Assembly: GCF_021026375.1 (NCBI RefSeq)
Contig: NZ_JAJNDB010000008.1
Coordinates: 186,001 to 250,000, forward strand
Length of the DNA: 64,000 nt
From: Actinomycetospora endophytica
GTDB lineage: Bacteria > Actinomycetota > Actinomycetes > Mycobacteriales > Pseudonocardiaceae
Direction of reading: 5' to 3'
How positions within the stretch are numbered: position 1 is the first letter of the stretch; every line of letters starts with the position of its first letter. Positions 1-9,302 of the stretch are shown in pieces. The position numbers and the translations under genes are program-made. The notes under the pieces were generated by a model. It saw nothing but the letters and a program-made list of their open reading frames with translations, made no database searches and was not told the DNA's origin.

Positions 1-1613
1 TCGGCCGTCCGGCGGGCTCGGCCGGCTCGATCTCGTGGTCGTGCCCGGCGCGGGCGCTGCGCCGCCGTGAGCGGGGCGCGCGGGGTGCGGTCACCGAGCC
101 GGTGTGGGCCGAGCTGCACGTCTCGGTGTCGGTCGACGACATCGGGCGGGCCACCCACCTCGTCGTCTTCACCGACGTGACGGAGAACCGCCGGGTCGAG
201 GCGTCACTGCGCCACCAGGCGATGCACGACGAGCTGACCGGCCTGCCGAACCGTCGCGCGCTCACCCGCGCGGTGTCCCACCTGCTGGCGGGCCCGAGCG
301 CGCGCCGGACCGCGGTGCTGTTCTGCGACCTCGACAACTTCAAGCGGGTCAACGACTCGCTCGGCCACGACGCCGGCGACGAGCTGCTGGTGGTCCTCGC
401 CGACCGGCTCCGCGAGAGCCTGCCGGCCGGGTGCACCGCCACCCGCCACTCCGGGGACGAGTTCGTCGTCCTCTGCGCCGACGTCGACGCCCACGGCGGA
501 CTCGACGAGCTCACGGCGGCCGTCGGGCGCATCCTGCGGACGGCGGTTCCGGTGCACGGCCAGCTGGTCCGGGTCTCGGCGACGATCGGAGCCGCGGCGG
601 GCGCGACGCTCGGGCTGCCGGCCTCCTCCGGGGACCCGGACATCGACCTCGCGGGCGACCCCGTGGAGCAGGTGCTCGCCACCGCCGCCGACGACGCCCC
701 GGACCACCCGGCCACGGCCGACCTCGTCCGGTTCGCGGACGCCGCGCTGTTCGAGGCGAAGAGCGGGTCCAACCGGTTCGCGCTGGCCGACGAGGCGATC
801 ATGCGCGGCGCCGACGAGGCGCTGAAGCTGGAGTCCCAGCTGCGCCAGGCGATGGTCAACGACGAGCTGGTGCTGCACTTCCAGCCGGTCGTCGCGCCGG
901 ACGGCCGGGTGCAGACCGCCGAGGCGCTGGTGCGCTGGCAGCACCCCGAGCACGGGCTGATCTTCCCGGACAAGTTCCTGCCGGTCGCCGAGGCCGCGGA
1001 CCTGCTCGGCGACCTCGACCGCTGGGTGCTGCGGACCGCGGTGCGCGAGGCGGCGACGTGGCCGACCCACGACGGGTACCCGGCGGCGTCCGTCGCGGTG
1101 AACCTCGCGGGCCTGCTGCCCGGCGACCCGGACTTCCTCGCGACCGTCAACGAGGCGGTCACCGAGGCCGGGCTGCCGTGGGACCGGCTGGTGCTCGAGC
1201 TCGTCGAGACCTGCCTCGCCGACCTGCCGCCCGCGACGCTGCGCGAGATGAACGAACTCATCGCGGCGGGCGTGCGGTTCGCCGTGGACGACTTCGGCAC
1301 CGGCTACTCGTCGCTCTCCCGCCTGACCGGGCTGCCCGCCCAGATCGTCAAGCTCGACCGCGGGTTCGTCCGCGGCGTGGCGACGGGGGAGTCCGACCGG
1401 GCGGTGGCGCGGGCGGTCGTGGAGCTCGCCGCCGCGATCGGCCAGACCTGCGTGGCCGAGGGGGTGGAGGACCTCGACCAGTTCGCGGTGCTGCGCGACC
1501 TCGGCGTCGACGCCTATCAGGGCTGGCTGTTCGCCCGGGCGATGCCGTCCGCCGCGCTCGAGGAGATCCTCGCGTCGGGCCCGATCACGGCCGAGGTGGC
1601 CGACGCCTCGTAG
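1..1613 (+). CDS. GGDEF/EAL cyclic-di-GMP protein, 5' end outside window
   Basis: The frame is open from the window edge, so the true start and most of a PAS-like sensor lie upstream; the stretch ending in FTDVTENRR is the usual PAS exit. A GGDEF domain follows (DELTGLPNRRAL, then the signature as SGDEF near base 460), with no RxxD inhibitory site before it. The C-terminal EAL domain keeps EALVRW, the Asn of VNLAG, ELVET, DDFGTGYSSL, VKLDRGFV, AEGVE and YQGW, so phosphodiesterase activity is likely intact. Cyclase activity is possible because SGDEF variants can be active. The TAG stop is the first triplet of repeat alpha-1. Confidence 0.9.
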   Translation, partial: GRPAGSAGSISWSCPARALRRRERGARGAVTEPVWAELHVSVSVDDIGRATHLVVFTDVTENRRVEASLRHQAMHDELTGLPNRRALTRAVSHLLAGPSARRTAVLFCDLDNFKRVNDSLGHDAGDELLVVLADRLRESLPAGCTATRHSGDEFVVLCADVDAHGGLDELTAAVGRILRTAVPVHGQLVRVSATIGAAAGATLGLPASSGDPDIDLAGDPVEQVLATAADDAPDHPATADLVRFADAALFEAKSGSNRFALADEAIMRGADEALKLESQLRQAMVNDELVLHFQPVVAPDGRVQTAEALVRWQHPEHGLIFPDKFLPVAEAADLLGDLDRWVLRTAVREAATWPTHDGYPAASVAVNLAGLLPGDPDFLATVNEAVTEAGLPWDRLVLELVETCLADLPPATLREMNELIAAGVRFAVDDFGTGYSSLSRLTGLPAQIVKLDRGFVRGVATGESDRAVARAVVELAAAIGQTCVAEGVEDLDQFAVLRDLGVDAYQGWLFARAMPSAALEEILASGPITAEVADAS

Positions 1614-1685
1614 GTGCGCTCCGCGCTCGTGAGCACAAATTGATGCTATGGCGACGATTTGTGCTCACAAGCGCGTGGCGCACCT
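1611..1685. repeat. Palindromic element alpha-1
   Basis: Member of a six-copy family. The outer arm TAGGTGCGCTCCGCGC pairs with GCGCGTGGCGCACCT, and the inner arm GTGAGCACAAATTG pairs imperfectly with GATTTGTGCTCAC. The first triplet is the TAG stop of the GGDEF/EAL gene. An ATG inside the element (1648) is in frame with opuCA but is not the likely start. Confidence 0.85.
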
Positions 1686-1691
1686 TTCGGC

Positions 1692-1697
1692 TAGCGT
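1692..1697 (+). promoter_or_regulatory. Probable leaderless -10 box of the osmoprotectant operon
   Basis: TAGCGT followed by 7 bases and then GTG at 1705, the spacing expected when transcription starts on the start codon. The box lies just after element alpha-1. Confidence 0.55.
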
Positions 1698-1704
1698 CCG
1701 TCCG

Positions 1705-2760
1705 GTGATCGAGTTCCGGGACGTCGGCAAGGCGTACCCCGACGGCACCGTCGCCCTGCGATCGCTCTCGCTGACCGCCCGCGAGGGGCAGATCACCGTC
1801 CTCGTCGGGCCGTCCGGCTGCGGCAAGACGACCACGTTGCGGATGGTCAACCGCATGGTCGACCCGACGTCGGGCCAGGTCCTGCTCGACGGCGCCGACG
1901 TCGGCGGCCGCGACCCTGCCGCGCTGCGCCGCGGGATCGGCTACGTCATCCAGAATGCCGGGCTCTTCCCGCACCGCACGGTGCTCGACAACGTCGCGAC
2001 CGTCCCCGTGCTGCTCGGCCGCAGCCGCCGGGAGGCGCGCACCACGGCCGCCGAGCTGCTCGAGCGCGTCGGGCTCGACCCGCGCGTCGGCTCCCGTTAT
2101 CCCGCCCAGCTCTCCGGCGGCCAGCAGCAGCGGGTCGGCGTCGCCCGCGCGCTCGCCGGCGACGCGCCGGTGCTGCTCATGGACGAGCCCTTCTCGGCGG
2201 TCGACCCGGTGGTGCGCGCCGACCTGCAGGACGAACTGCTGCGCCTGCAGTCCGACCTCGGCCGCACCATCCTCTTCGTCACCCACGACATCGACGAGGC
2301 GATCCGGCTGGGCGACATGGTCGCGGTGCTCCGGGTGGGCGGCACTCTGGCGCAGTTCGCGCACCCCGCCGAGCTGCTGTCCTCGCCCGCCGACGACTTC
2401 GTCGCGGAGTTCGTCGGCCGCGACCGCGGCTACCGGCGGCTGCAGTTCCTCGGGGCGGGCGAGCTCACGCTCACCGACCTGCCGACCGGTCCCGACGACG
2501 GCGAGGGTGGCTGGGTGCTCGTCCTCGACGACGACCGCCGCCCGGTCACCTGGCGTCACGACGGCCAGGACGTCGCCGTGGGCTCGCTGTACCGCGCCGA
2601 CGGCGGGTCGCTGCGGGGCGCCCTCGATGCGGCGCTGAGCTCGCCGTCGGGCCGCGGGGTGGCGGTGGACGGCGACGGCCGGCTGCTCGGCGGCATCGAC
2701 GCGGAGGCCGTGATCGCCCTGCTGCACCGGTCCTCGGACCCGGCCGGGGCGGCTCGTTGA
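1705..2760 (+). CDS. opuCA: Osmoprotectant (betaine/carnitine/choline) ABC transporter ATPase
   Basis: ATP-binding subunit of an importer for quaternary-amine osmoprotectants. It has Walker A GPSGCGKTT, signature LSGGQQQR, Walker B VLLMDEP and the H-loop VTHDIDEA. The C-terminal quarter is a diverged regulatory region. GTG 1705 is chosen because it gives MIEFRDVGKAYPDG, the usual family N-terminus, and sits 7 bases after a -10 box; an upstream in-frame ATG at 1648 would translate repeat alpha-1. The stop overlaps the next start (TTGA). The four genes to 5165 form one operon. Confidence 0.87.
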   Translation: MIEFRDVGKAYPDGTVALRSLSLTAREGQITVLVGPSGCGKTTTLRMVNRMVDPTSGQVLLDGADVGGRDPAALRRGIGYVIQNAGLFPHRTVLDNVATVPVLLGRSRREARTTAAELLERVGLDPRVGSRYPAQLSGGQQQRVGVARALAGDAPVLLMDEPFSAVDPVVRADLQDELLRLQSDLGRTILFVTHDIDEAIRLGDMVAVLRVGGTLAQFAHPAELLSSPADDFVAEFVGRDRGYRRLQFLGAGELTLTDLPTGPDDGEGGWVLVLDDDRRPVTWRHDGQDVAVGSLYRADGGSLRGALDAALSSPSGRGVAVDGDGRLLGGIDAEAVIALLHRSSDPAGAAR

Positions 2761-3437
2761 GGCTCTTCGGCGAGGACATCCTGCCGCTGGCGGCCGAGCA
2801 CGTGGTCCTCGCCGTCGTGCCGGTGCTGATCGGGCTCGTCATCAGCCTGGTGCTCGGGTGGTGGGCGTGGCGCGTGCCCGCGGTGCGCCGCGTCCTCGTC
2901 CCGCTGACCGGGGTGCTCTACACGATCCCGTCGCTGGCGCTGTTCGTCGTGATGCCGCTGATCCTGGGGACCCGCATCCTCGACCCGCTCAACGTCGCCG
3001 CCGCGCTGGTGCTCTACGCGGTGGCGCTGCTGGTCCGCACCGTCGTGGACGGGCTCGACGAGGTTCCCGACGACGTCATGACGGCGGCGGTCGCGATGGG
3101 CTACCGCCCGGGCGGGCTGCTCGTCGGCGTCCAGCTCCCGCTCGCCGTCCCGGTGCTCATCGGCGGGCTGCGGGTGGCGACGGTGAGCTCGTTCAGCCTG
3201 GTCGCGGTCGGCGCGATCATCGGACAGGGCGCACTGGGCGCGCTGTTCACGCAGGGCTTCGAGCGCTTCTACACCGCGCAGATCGTGTTCGGGCTGGTCT
3301 CGATCGTGGTCCTGGCGCTGATCTTCGACGCGCTCTGGGTGCTCGTCGGGCGCCTGCTCGCGCCGTGGACTCGGGCGGCGCGGGGCCCGGGACGGTCGGC
3401 GGCCGAGGACGACGCCACGGTCGGTGCGAGGGTCTGA
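2757..3437 (+). CDS. Osmoprotectant ABC transporter permease
   Basis: Integral membrane subunit of 226 residues with about five to six hydrophobic segments (for example residues 13-35, 57-80 and 145-165). It carries the EAA-like loop around AVAMGYRPGGLL, which contacts the ATPase. The TTG start overlaps the stop of the ATPase gene by three bases, implying translational coupling. Its partner permease follows directly, so the pore is probably a heterodimer as in OpuC systems. Confidence 0.85.
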   Translation: MRLFGEDILPLAAEHVVLAVVPVLIGLVISLVLGWWAWRVPAVRRVLVPLTGVLYTIPSLALFVVMPLILGTRILDPLNVAAALVLYAVALLVRTVVDGLDEVPDDVMTAAVAMGYRPGGLLVGVQLPLAVPVLIGGLRVATVSSFSLVAVGAIIGQGALGALFTQGFERFYTAQIVFGLVSIVVLALIFDALWVLVGRLLAPWTRAARGPGRSAAEDDATVGARV

Positions 3438-3438
3438 C

Positions 3439-4236
3439 GTGCTCACCCGGATCGTGGCCTGGTTCGCCGCACCCGCCCAGTGGTCGTCGTCGACCGGCAT
3501 CCCGGCCCGCCTGGCCGAGCACCTCGGCTACACCGCGCTGGCGGTGCTCGTCGCCGCGGTGATCGCGGTCCCGATCGGTGCCTGGATCGGGCACACCGGC
3601 CGCGGGCGGCTGGTCGTCGTGGGGATCGCCAACGGGCTGCGCTCGCTGCCCGAGCTGGGCGTGCTGGTGCTGTTCGTGCTGCTCATCGGGCTCGGCCTGC
3701 TCCCGGTGGTGCTCGCGCTCATGCTGCTCGCGATCCCGCCGCTGCTCGCCGGCACCTACTCCGGCGTCGCGGGCGTGGACCCGGCGGCCGTCGACGCGGC
3801 CCGCGGCATGGGCATGACCGAGCGGCAGATCCTGCTCGAGGTGGAGCTCCCCAACGCGCTGCCGCTGATCGTCGCCGGGCTGCGGACCGCGACGCTGCAG
3901 GTCGTCGCGACGGCGACGATCGCCGCGTACGTCTCGCTGGGCGGTCTCGGCCGCTACATCGTCGACGGCCAGGCCCAGCGCGACTTCGCCCAGATGGCGG
4001 GCGGCGCGATCCTCGTCGCCGTGCTGGCGATCGTGCTGGAGTTGGCGCTGCAGGCCCTCGGCCGCGCCGTCGCGCCGGGCCGCCCCGGGGACCGCGCGGC
4101 CCGCCGCGTTGCAGCCTTCCTCGCGGCCCGCGGCTCCGACCGGTCGTCGGACCCCGACCGGTCGTCGGGCCCTGACCCGTCGTCAGGACCCGACGTCGTT
4201 CCCGTCCCCGCTCCGTCAGGAAGGACCGCCCCGTGA
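3439..4236 (+). CDS. Osmoprotectant ABC transporter permease (second)
   Basis: Second membrane subunit with the EAA loop DAARGMGMTERQILLEVELP. GTG 3439, one base after the preceding TGA, gives MLTRIVAWF and is preferred to GTG 3424, which overlaps that gene. After the last membrane segment the protein ends in a hydrophilic tail built from an 18-base tandem repeat at about 4138-4195, read as repeats of DRSS(D/G)P. The tail is unusual for the family. The stop overlaps the GTG of the binding-protein gene. Confidence 0.85.
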   Translation: MLTRIVAWFAAPAQWSSSTGIPARLAEHLGYTALAVLVAAVIAVPIGAWIGHTGRGRLVVVGIANGLRSLPELGVLVLFVLLIGLGLLPVVLALMLLAIPPLLAGTYSGVAGVDPAAVDAARGMGMTERQILLEVELPNALPLIVAGLRTATLQVVATATIAAYVSLGGLGRYIVDGQAQRDFAQMAGGAILVAVLAIVLELALQALGRAVAPGRPGDRAARRVAAFLAARGSDRSSDPDRSSGPDPSSGPDVVPVPAPSGRTAP

Positions 4237-5165
4237 CACCGTCGCGCTCCGCACGTTCGCTCGGCGCCGCCGTGCTGGCCACCCTCGGGCTCCTGCTCGC
4301 CGCGTGCGGCGGCGGGGGCGACCCGCTCGCGCAGAGCCCGCAGGCACCGTCGGCGGCCGACACGGTGCGCATCGGGTCGGCGAACTTCACCGAGAACCGG
4401 CTGATCGCCGAGATCTACGCGACCGCGCTGTCGATCAAGGGCGTGAAGGTCGAGCGGCAGTTCGGCATCGGCAGCCGCGAGACCTACTTCCCGGCCCTGC
4501 GCGACGGGTCGATCGACCTCATCCCGGACTACACCGGCAACCTGCTGCAGTACCTCGACCCGCAGGCGACGGCGACCGCGCCCGCGGACGTCTACGCGCA
4601 GGTCCAGCAGAAGCTGCCGCCGGCGCTCAAGGTGCTGCAGCCCAGCGCGGCCGAGGACAAGGACGCCGTCGTCGTCACCAAGGCGTTCGCCACGCAGAAC
4701 AACCTGCGCTCGATCACCGACCTCGCGCGGCTCTGCACGACGGTGACCTTCGGCGGGCCGCCCGAGTTCCAGACCCGCGCCTACGGCATCCCCGGTCTGC
4801 AGAAGAGCTACGGGTGCTCGTTCAAGGAGTTCCGCGCGCTCGACTCGGGCGGGCCGCTGACGGTCGCCGCGCTCCGGGACAACTCGGTCCAGGCCGCCGA
4901 CCTGTTCACCACCGACTCCTCGATCCCGACCAACGACTTCGTCATCCTCGACGACCCGAAGTCGAACTTCGCCGCGCAGCAGGTCGTGCCGCTGGTCAAC
5001 GGGGCGAAGCTGGCCGACCCGACCGTCGCGAACGTGCTGAACCAGGTCTCGTCGAAGCTCGACACCGCGACGCTGACCGACCTCAACCGCCGCCTCGACG
5101 GGCCCGACAAGCCGGACCCGTCGCAGGTCGCCCGCGACTGGCTGTCCTCGGCGGGCATCGGCTGA
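4233..5165 (+). CDS. Osmoprotectant-binding lipoprotein
   Basis: Substrate-binding subunit (OpuAC/QAT family) of 310 residues. The N-terminus has a signal peptide ending in the lipobox LLAAC at about residues 20-24, so Cys24 should be lipidated and the protein tethered outside the membrane. The mature part starts with VRIGSANFTENRLIAEIY, the family hallmark, and keeps the IPDYTGNLLQY segment. The GTG start overlaps the permease stop. The operon ends at the perfect inverted repeat beta-1. Confidence 0.88.
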   Translation: MTPSRSARSLGAAVLATLGLLLAACGGGGDPLAQSPQAPSAADTVRIGSANFTENRLIAEIYATALSIKGVKVERQFGIGSRETYFPALRDGSIDLIPDYTGNLLQYLDPQATATAPADVYAQVQQKLPPALKVLQPSAAEDKDAVVVTKAFATQNNLRSITDLARLCTTVTFGGPPEFQTRAYGIPGLQKSYGCSFKEFRALDSGGPLTVAALRDNSVQAADLFTTDSSIPTNDFVILDDPKSNFAAQQVVPLVNGAKLADPTVANVLNQVSSKLDTATLTDLNRRLDGPDKPDPSQVARDWLSSAGIG

Positions 5166-5167
5166 CG

Positions 5168-5213
5168 CATGTGAACGATTTTGGTCGCTGGGACGACCAA
5201 AATCGTTCACATG
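5168..5213. repeat. Palindromic element beta-1
   Basis: Perfect 20-base inverted repeat (CATGTGAACGATTTTGGTCG and its complement) around a 6-base loop. It lies two bases after the lipoprotein TGA, between two convergent genes, so it could end transcription in both directions. There is no T-run. A decayed relative sits at 17287. Confidence 0.85.
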
Positions 5214-5223
5214 GCGCTCGCGC

Positions 5224-5391
5224 CTACTCCTCGTCCCGCGCCAGGAACGTCGCGAACCGTTCCGCCGCGCCCGCGTCGTCGGGGTGGACGTCGACGAACG
5301 CCCGCAGCCGGTCGGCGAGCCAGGCCAGCGTGACCTCCTCCTCGCCACGCCGGTCCTCGAGCTCCTCGATCCCGCGGTCGGTGAAGTACAT
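5224..5391 (-). CDS. DUF6104-type mini-protein next to kgd
   Basis: A 55-residue reading frame starting at ATG 5391 (MYFTDRGIEELEDRRGEEE) and ending ARDEE. It is acidic, has no membrane segment, and resembles the small actinobacterial DUF6104 proteins usually found beside the 2-oxoglutarate dehydrogenase gene. The start lies 7 bases after the kgd stop on the same strand, so it is probably co-transcribed. Function is unknown. Family assignment is from memory of the MYFTDRGIEEL opening. Confidence 0.72.
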   Translation of the reverse strand: MYFTDRGIEELEDRRGEEEVTLAWLADRLRAFVDVHPDDAGAAERFATFLARDEE

Positions 5392-5397
5392 GAGCGC

Positions 5398-8300
5398 CTA
5401 CTGCTCGATCGCCTCGGCGATCAGCGCCTTCTGCTCGACCTCGTGCACCTTGGCGACGCCGGCCGCGGGCGCAGCCATCCGGCGCCGCGAGATCCGGCGC
5501 AGCCCCCGCAGCGCGGGCACCTTGTCCGGGAGCATCAGCCCGAAGAACGGCCACGCGCCCTGGTTGGCCGGCTCCTCCTGGACCCAGGCGATGTCGTCGA
5601 CCGTCGAGTACCGGCCGACGATCGCGGAGAGCTCGTCCGGCGAGATCGGGTAGAGCTGCTCGAGACGGACGATCGCGATGTCGTCGGTCCTCCCGGCCTT
5701 CTCGCGGGCCGCGACGAGCTCGTAGTAGAGCTTGCCGGCGCAGAGCAGCAGCCGGGAGGCGCCCGAGGCCCTCGCGTTGTCGGCGAACGTCGGGTCGTCG
5801 AGCACCGGGTGGTACCCGCCGGAGGTGAACTCCTCGACGGGGCTGACCGCGGCCTTGTTGCGCAGCATCGACTTCGGGGTGAAGACGACGAGCGGGCGGC
5901 GCACCCCGTCGGTCGCGTGGCGGCGCAGCAGGTGGAAGTAGTTGGCCGGCGACGACGGCAGCGCCACCGTCATCGAGCCCTCCGCGCACAGCTGCAGCCA
6001 CCGCTCGATGCGGCCCGAGGTGTGGTCCGGGCCCTGGCCCTCGTGGCCGTGGGGGAGCAGCAGGACGACGTCCGAGGTCTGCCCCCACTTCGCCTCACCG
6101 GACGAGATGAACTCGTCGATGATCGACTGGGCGCCGTTGACGAAGTCGCCGAACTGGGCCTCCCACAGCACCAGCGCGTTGTGGTTGACCACCGAGTAGC
6201 CGTACTCGAAGCCGACCGCGGCGAACTCGGAGAGCGCCGAGTCGTAGGGCATGAACCGGCCCTGGTCGGCGGTCAGGTGCCGCAGCGGGACGTACTCCTC
6301 GCCGGTGTGCCGGTCGATCAGCACCGAGTGGCGCTGCACGAACGTGCCGCGGCGGGAGTCCTGCCCGGAGAGCCGGACGAGCTTGCCGTCGACGAGCAGC
6401 GAGCCGAAGGCCAGCAGCTCGGCGTACGCCCAGTCGATGCCCTCCTCGGTGTCGGTCGCGGCGGCCTTCCCGCGGCGCTCGAGCACCGGCTTCACGCGCG
6501 GGTGCACGGTGAAGCCCTCGGGGAGCTCGACGAACGCCCGCGCGATGCGCTGGATGACGTCGAGCGGCACCGCGGTCTTCAGCGAGTTCGGGACCGCCTG
6601 CTCCCACTCGACCGAGGGGCTGGGCTCGATCTGCGCCTTCTCCAGCTCGCGGACCTCGTTGAACACGTGCTCGAGCTGGCTGCCGTAGTCGCGCAGCGCG
6701 TGCTCGGCCTCGTCGAGGGAGATGTCGCCGCGGCCGATGAGCGACTCGGTGTACGTCTTGCGCACCGAGCGCTTGGCGTCGATGACGTCGTACATCTCCG
6801 GCTGGGTCATCGAGGGGTCGTCGCCCTCGTTGTGGCCGCGGCGCCGGTAGCAGATCATGTCGATCACGACGTCGGAGTTCCAGCGCTCGCGGAACTCGAC
6901 GGCAAGCCGCGCCACCCAGACGCAGGCCTCCGGGTCGTCGCCGTTCACGTGGAAGACCGGCGCGTCGATCATCTTCGCCACGTCGGTGCAGTAGTGCGTG
7001 GAGCGGGTGTGCTCCGGCGCCGTCGTGAAGCCGACCTGGTTGTTGACGATCACGTGGACCGTGCCGCCGGTGCGGTAGCCGCGCAGCAGCGCGAGGTTCA
7101 GCGTCTCGGCGACCACGCCCTGGCCGGCGAACGCGGCGTCACCGTGCATGGCGACCGGCAGCACCGTGAAGCCTTCCTGCCCCTTGTCGAGCAGGTCCTG
7201 CTTGGCGCGCACGATGCCCTCGAGCACCGGGTCGACCGCCTCGAGGTGCGACGGGTTCGAGGTCAGCGACACCGTGGTCTCGCCGTCGCCGAACATCCGG
7301 AAGAACTTGCCCTCGGCGCCGAGGTGGTACTTCACGTCGCCGGAGCCGTGCGCCTGGCCGGGGTCGAGGTTGCCCTCGAACTCGCGGAAGATCTGGGAGA
7401 CCGGCTTCCCGACGATGTTCGCGAGGACGTTGAGGCGGCCGCGGTGCGGCATCCCGACGACGACCTCGTCCATCTCGTGCGCCGCGGCCTCGTCGAGCAC
7501 CGCGTCGAGCAGCGGGATGACGGTCTCCGCGCCCTCGAGCGAGAAGCGCTTCTGCCCGACGTACTTGGTCTGCAGGAACGCCTCGAACGCCTCGGCGGCG
7601 TTGAGCTTCGACAGGATGTACTTCTGCTCGGCGACCGGCACCTTCTCGTGCGGCACCTCGATGCGCTCCTGCAGCCAGTCGCGCTTCTCGGGGTCGAGGA
7701 TGTGCATGTACTCGACGCCGATGGTCCGGCAGTAGGAGTCGCGCAGCACCCCGAGGATGTCGCGCAGCTTCATCTGCTGCCGGCCCGCGAACCCGTCGAC
7801 CGGGAACTCGCGGTCGAGGTCCCACAGCGTGAGCCCGTGGGTCTGGATGTCCAGGTCCGGGTGCCGGCGCTGCGGGTGGTCCAGCGGGTCGGTGTCGGCC
7901 ATCAGGTGGCCGCGGGTCCGGTACGCGTCGATCAGCTCGATGATCCGCGCGGTGCGGTCGATCGAGGTCTCCGGCAGGTCCTGGGTCCACCGGATCGGCT
8001 CGTACGGGATGCGCAGCGACGCGAAGATCTCGTCGTAGAACCCGTCCTCGCCGAGCACGAGGTTGTGGATGCGCCGCAGGAAGTCGCCGGACTCGGCGCC
8101 CTGGATGATGCGGTGGTCGTACGTGGACGTCAGCGTGACGATCTTGCTGATGCCCATGTTCGCGAGGCGCTCGTCGCTCGCGCCCTGGAACTCGGCCGGG
8201 TACTCCATCGCGCCGACGCCGACGATCGTGCCCTGGCCGACCGTCAGGCGGGGCACCGAGTGGTTCGTCCCGATCGTGCCCGGGTTGGTCAGGCTGATCG

Positions 8301-9204
8301 TGACGCCCGCGAAGTCCTCGGTGGTGAGCTTCCCGGTGCGGGCCTTGCGGACCATCTCCTCGTACGCGGCCCAGAACTGCGCGAAGTTCAGCTTCTCGCA
8401 GCCCTTGAGCGCCACCACGACGAGCGAGCGGGACCCGTCCTTGCCCTGCAGGTCCATCGCGAGACCGAGGTTGACGTGCCCCGGGTCGACGACCGCGGGC
8501 TTGCCCTTCTCGTCGGTCCCGTAGTGCCGGTTCATGTTCGGGAACTCCTGCAGGGCACGGACCATCGCGTAGCCGAGCAGGTGGGTGAACGAGACCTTGC
8601 CGCCGCGGGACCGGCGCAGGTGGTTGTTGACGACGATGCGGTTGTCGGCCAGGAGCTTCGCCGGCACGGCGCGCACGCTGGTCGCGGTCGGCAGCTCCAG
8701 CGACGCCTGCATGTTCTTGGCGATGGCGTTGGCGGCGCCGCGCAGCGGCTTGACGGTCTCGTCCTCCGAGCCGGGCCCGGACGACTTCGCCGGGCTGGTC
8801 GAGCCCGCCGCGGGCTTCGTCTCGCCCTTGGCGTCCGTGCCCGACGGGCGCGGCGCGGCCGGCCCCGTCGTCGGGCCGTCGGAGGTCGTGGTGCCGGACG
8901 GGGTGTACGCGCTCGCCTGCTGCGCCGGGGCGGCGCTGCGGGCGGGCGCATTCCCGTTCGCGGTGCCGCCGGCCGACGACGACGCCGGGGCGGATCCGTT
9001 GGCCGCCGCGCGCGTGTCACCCCCCGTGGAGGAGGTGCCGGACGAGGACGCGGTGGTGCTCTCTCCGTCGGAGGGAGCGTAGTCCGCGAAGAACTCGTGC
9101 CAGGCCGTGTCCACGGAGTCCGGGTCGGCGAGGTAGCGCTGGTACATCTCGTCGACCAGCCACTCGTTGGGACCGAACTGAGCTGCCGGGCTACTCGTCG
9201 ACAC
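5398..9204 (-). CDS. kgd: Multifunctional 2-oxoglutarate dehydrogenase E1 / decarboxylase (Kgd, SucA)
   Basis: TCA-cycle enzyme of 1268 residues. Domain order is a short E1 leader ([19 protein letters not shown]), an Ala/Ser/Thr/Pro-rich linker (about 45-130), an E2o-like acyltransferase domain with [15 protein letters not shown] near residue 365, then the thiamine-diphosphate E1 domain with [17 protein letters not shown] near 690. This fused layout is typical of actinobacterial Kgd/OdhA, which works without a separate lipoylated E2o. GTG 9204 is preferred to TTG 9222 because the protein then begins [14 protein letters not shown] like its relatives. Confidence 0.93.
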   Translation of the reverse strand: MSTSSPAAQFGPNEWLVDEMYQRYLADPDSVDTAWHEFFADYAPSDGESTTASSSGTSSTGGDTRAAANGSAPASSSAGGTANGNAPARSAAPAQQASAYTPSGTTTSDGPTTGPAAPRPSGTDAKGETKPAAGSTSPAKSSGPGSEDETVKPLRGAANAIAKNMQASLELPTATSVRAVPAKLLADNRIVVNNHLRRSRGGKVSFTHLLGYAMVRALQEFPNMNRHYGTDEKGKPAVVDPGHVNLGLAMDLQGKDGSRSLVVVALKGCEKLNFAQFWAAYEEMVRKARTGKLTTEDFAGVTISLTNPGTIGTNHSVPRLTVGQGTIVGVGAMEYPAEFQGASDERLANMGISKIVTLTSTYDHRIIQGAESGDFLRRIHNLVLGEDGFYDEIFASLRIPYEPIRWTQDLPETSIDRTARIIELIDAYRTRGHLMADTDPLDHPQRRHPDLDIQTHGLTLWDLDREFPVDGFAGRQQMKLRDILGVLRDSYCRTIGVEYMHILDPEKRDWLQERIEVPHEKVPVAEQKYILSKLNAAEAFEAFLQTKYVGQKRFSLEGAETVIPLLDAVLDEAAAHEMDEVVVGMPHRGRLNVLANIVGKPVSQIFREFEGNLDPGQAHGSGDVKYHLGAEGKFFRMFGDGETTVSLTSNPSHLEAVDPVLEGIVRAKQDLLDKGQEGFTVLPVAMHGDAAFAGQGVVAETLNLALLRGYRTGGTVHVIVNNQVGFTTAPEHTRSTHYCTDVAKMIDAPVFHVNGDDPEACVWVARLAVEFRERWNSDVVIDMICYRRRGHNEGDDPSMTQPEMYDVIDAKRSVRKTYTESLIGRGDISLDEAEHALRDYGSQLEHVFNEVRELEKAQIEPSPSVEWEQAVPNSLKTAVPLDVIQRIARAFVELPEGFTVHPRVKPVLERRGKAAATDTEEGIDWAYAELLAFGSLLVDGKLVRLSGQDSRRGTFVQRHSVLIDRHTGEEYVPLRHLTADQGRFMPYDSALSEFAAVGFEYGYSVVNHNALVLWEAQFGDFVNGAQSIIDEFISSGEAKWGQTSDVVLLLPHGHEGQGPDHTSGRIERWLQLCAEGSMTVALPSSPANYFHLLRRHATDGVRRPLVVFTPKSMLRNKAAVSPVEEFTSGGYHPVLDDPTFADNARASGASRLLLCAGKLYYELVAAREKAGRTDDIAIVRLEQLYPISPDELSAIVGRYSTVDDIAWVQEEPANQGAWPFFGLMLPDKVPALRGLRRISRRRMAAPAAGVAKVHEVEQKALIAEAIEQ

Positions 9205-9302
9205 GGCTCGAAATCGCCTCAATCACGTGCGGGAATGGAAACGGCACCAGGTTAGACCCCGGGGTGCGCGCGGGTGGCGGCCCTGTTGCCCACTGCACCG
9301 GT

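Noticed and set aside
1648-1704. Upstream ATG start for the osmoprotectant ATPase
   Set aside because: It lies inside repeat alpha-1 and would place repeat-encoded residues before the conserved MIEFRDV start.
5284-9255. 1323-residue plus-strand open frame
   Set aside because: Antisense shadow of kgd in high-GC sequence. It is rich in Arg, Val, Glu and His without domains, while the opposite strand has a full conserved enzyme.
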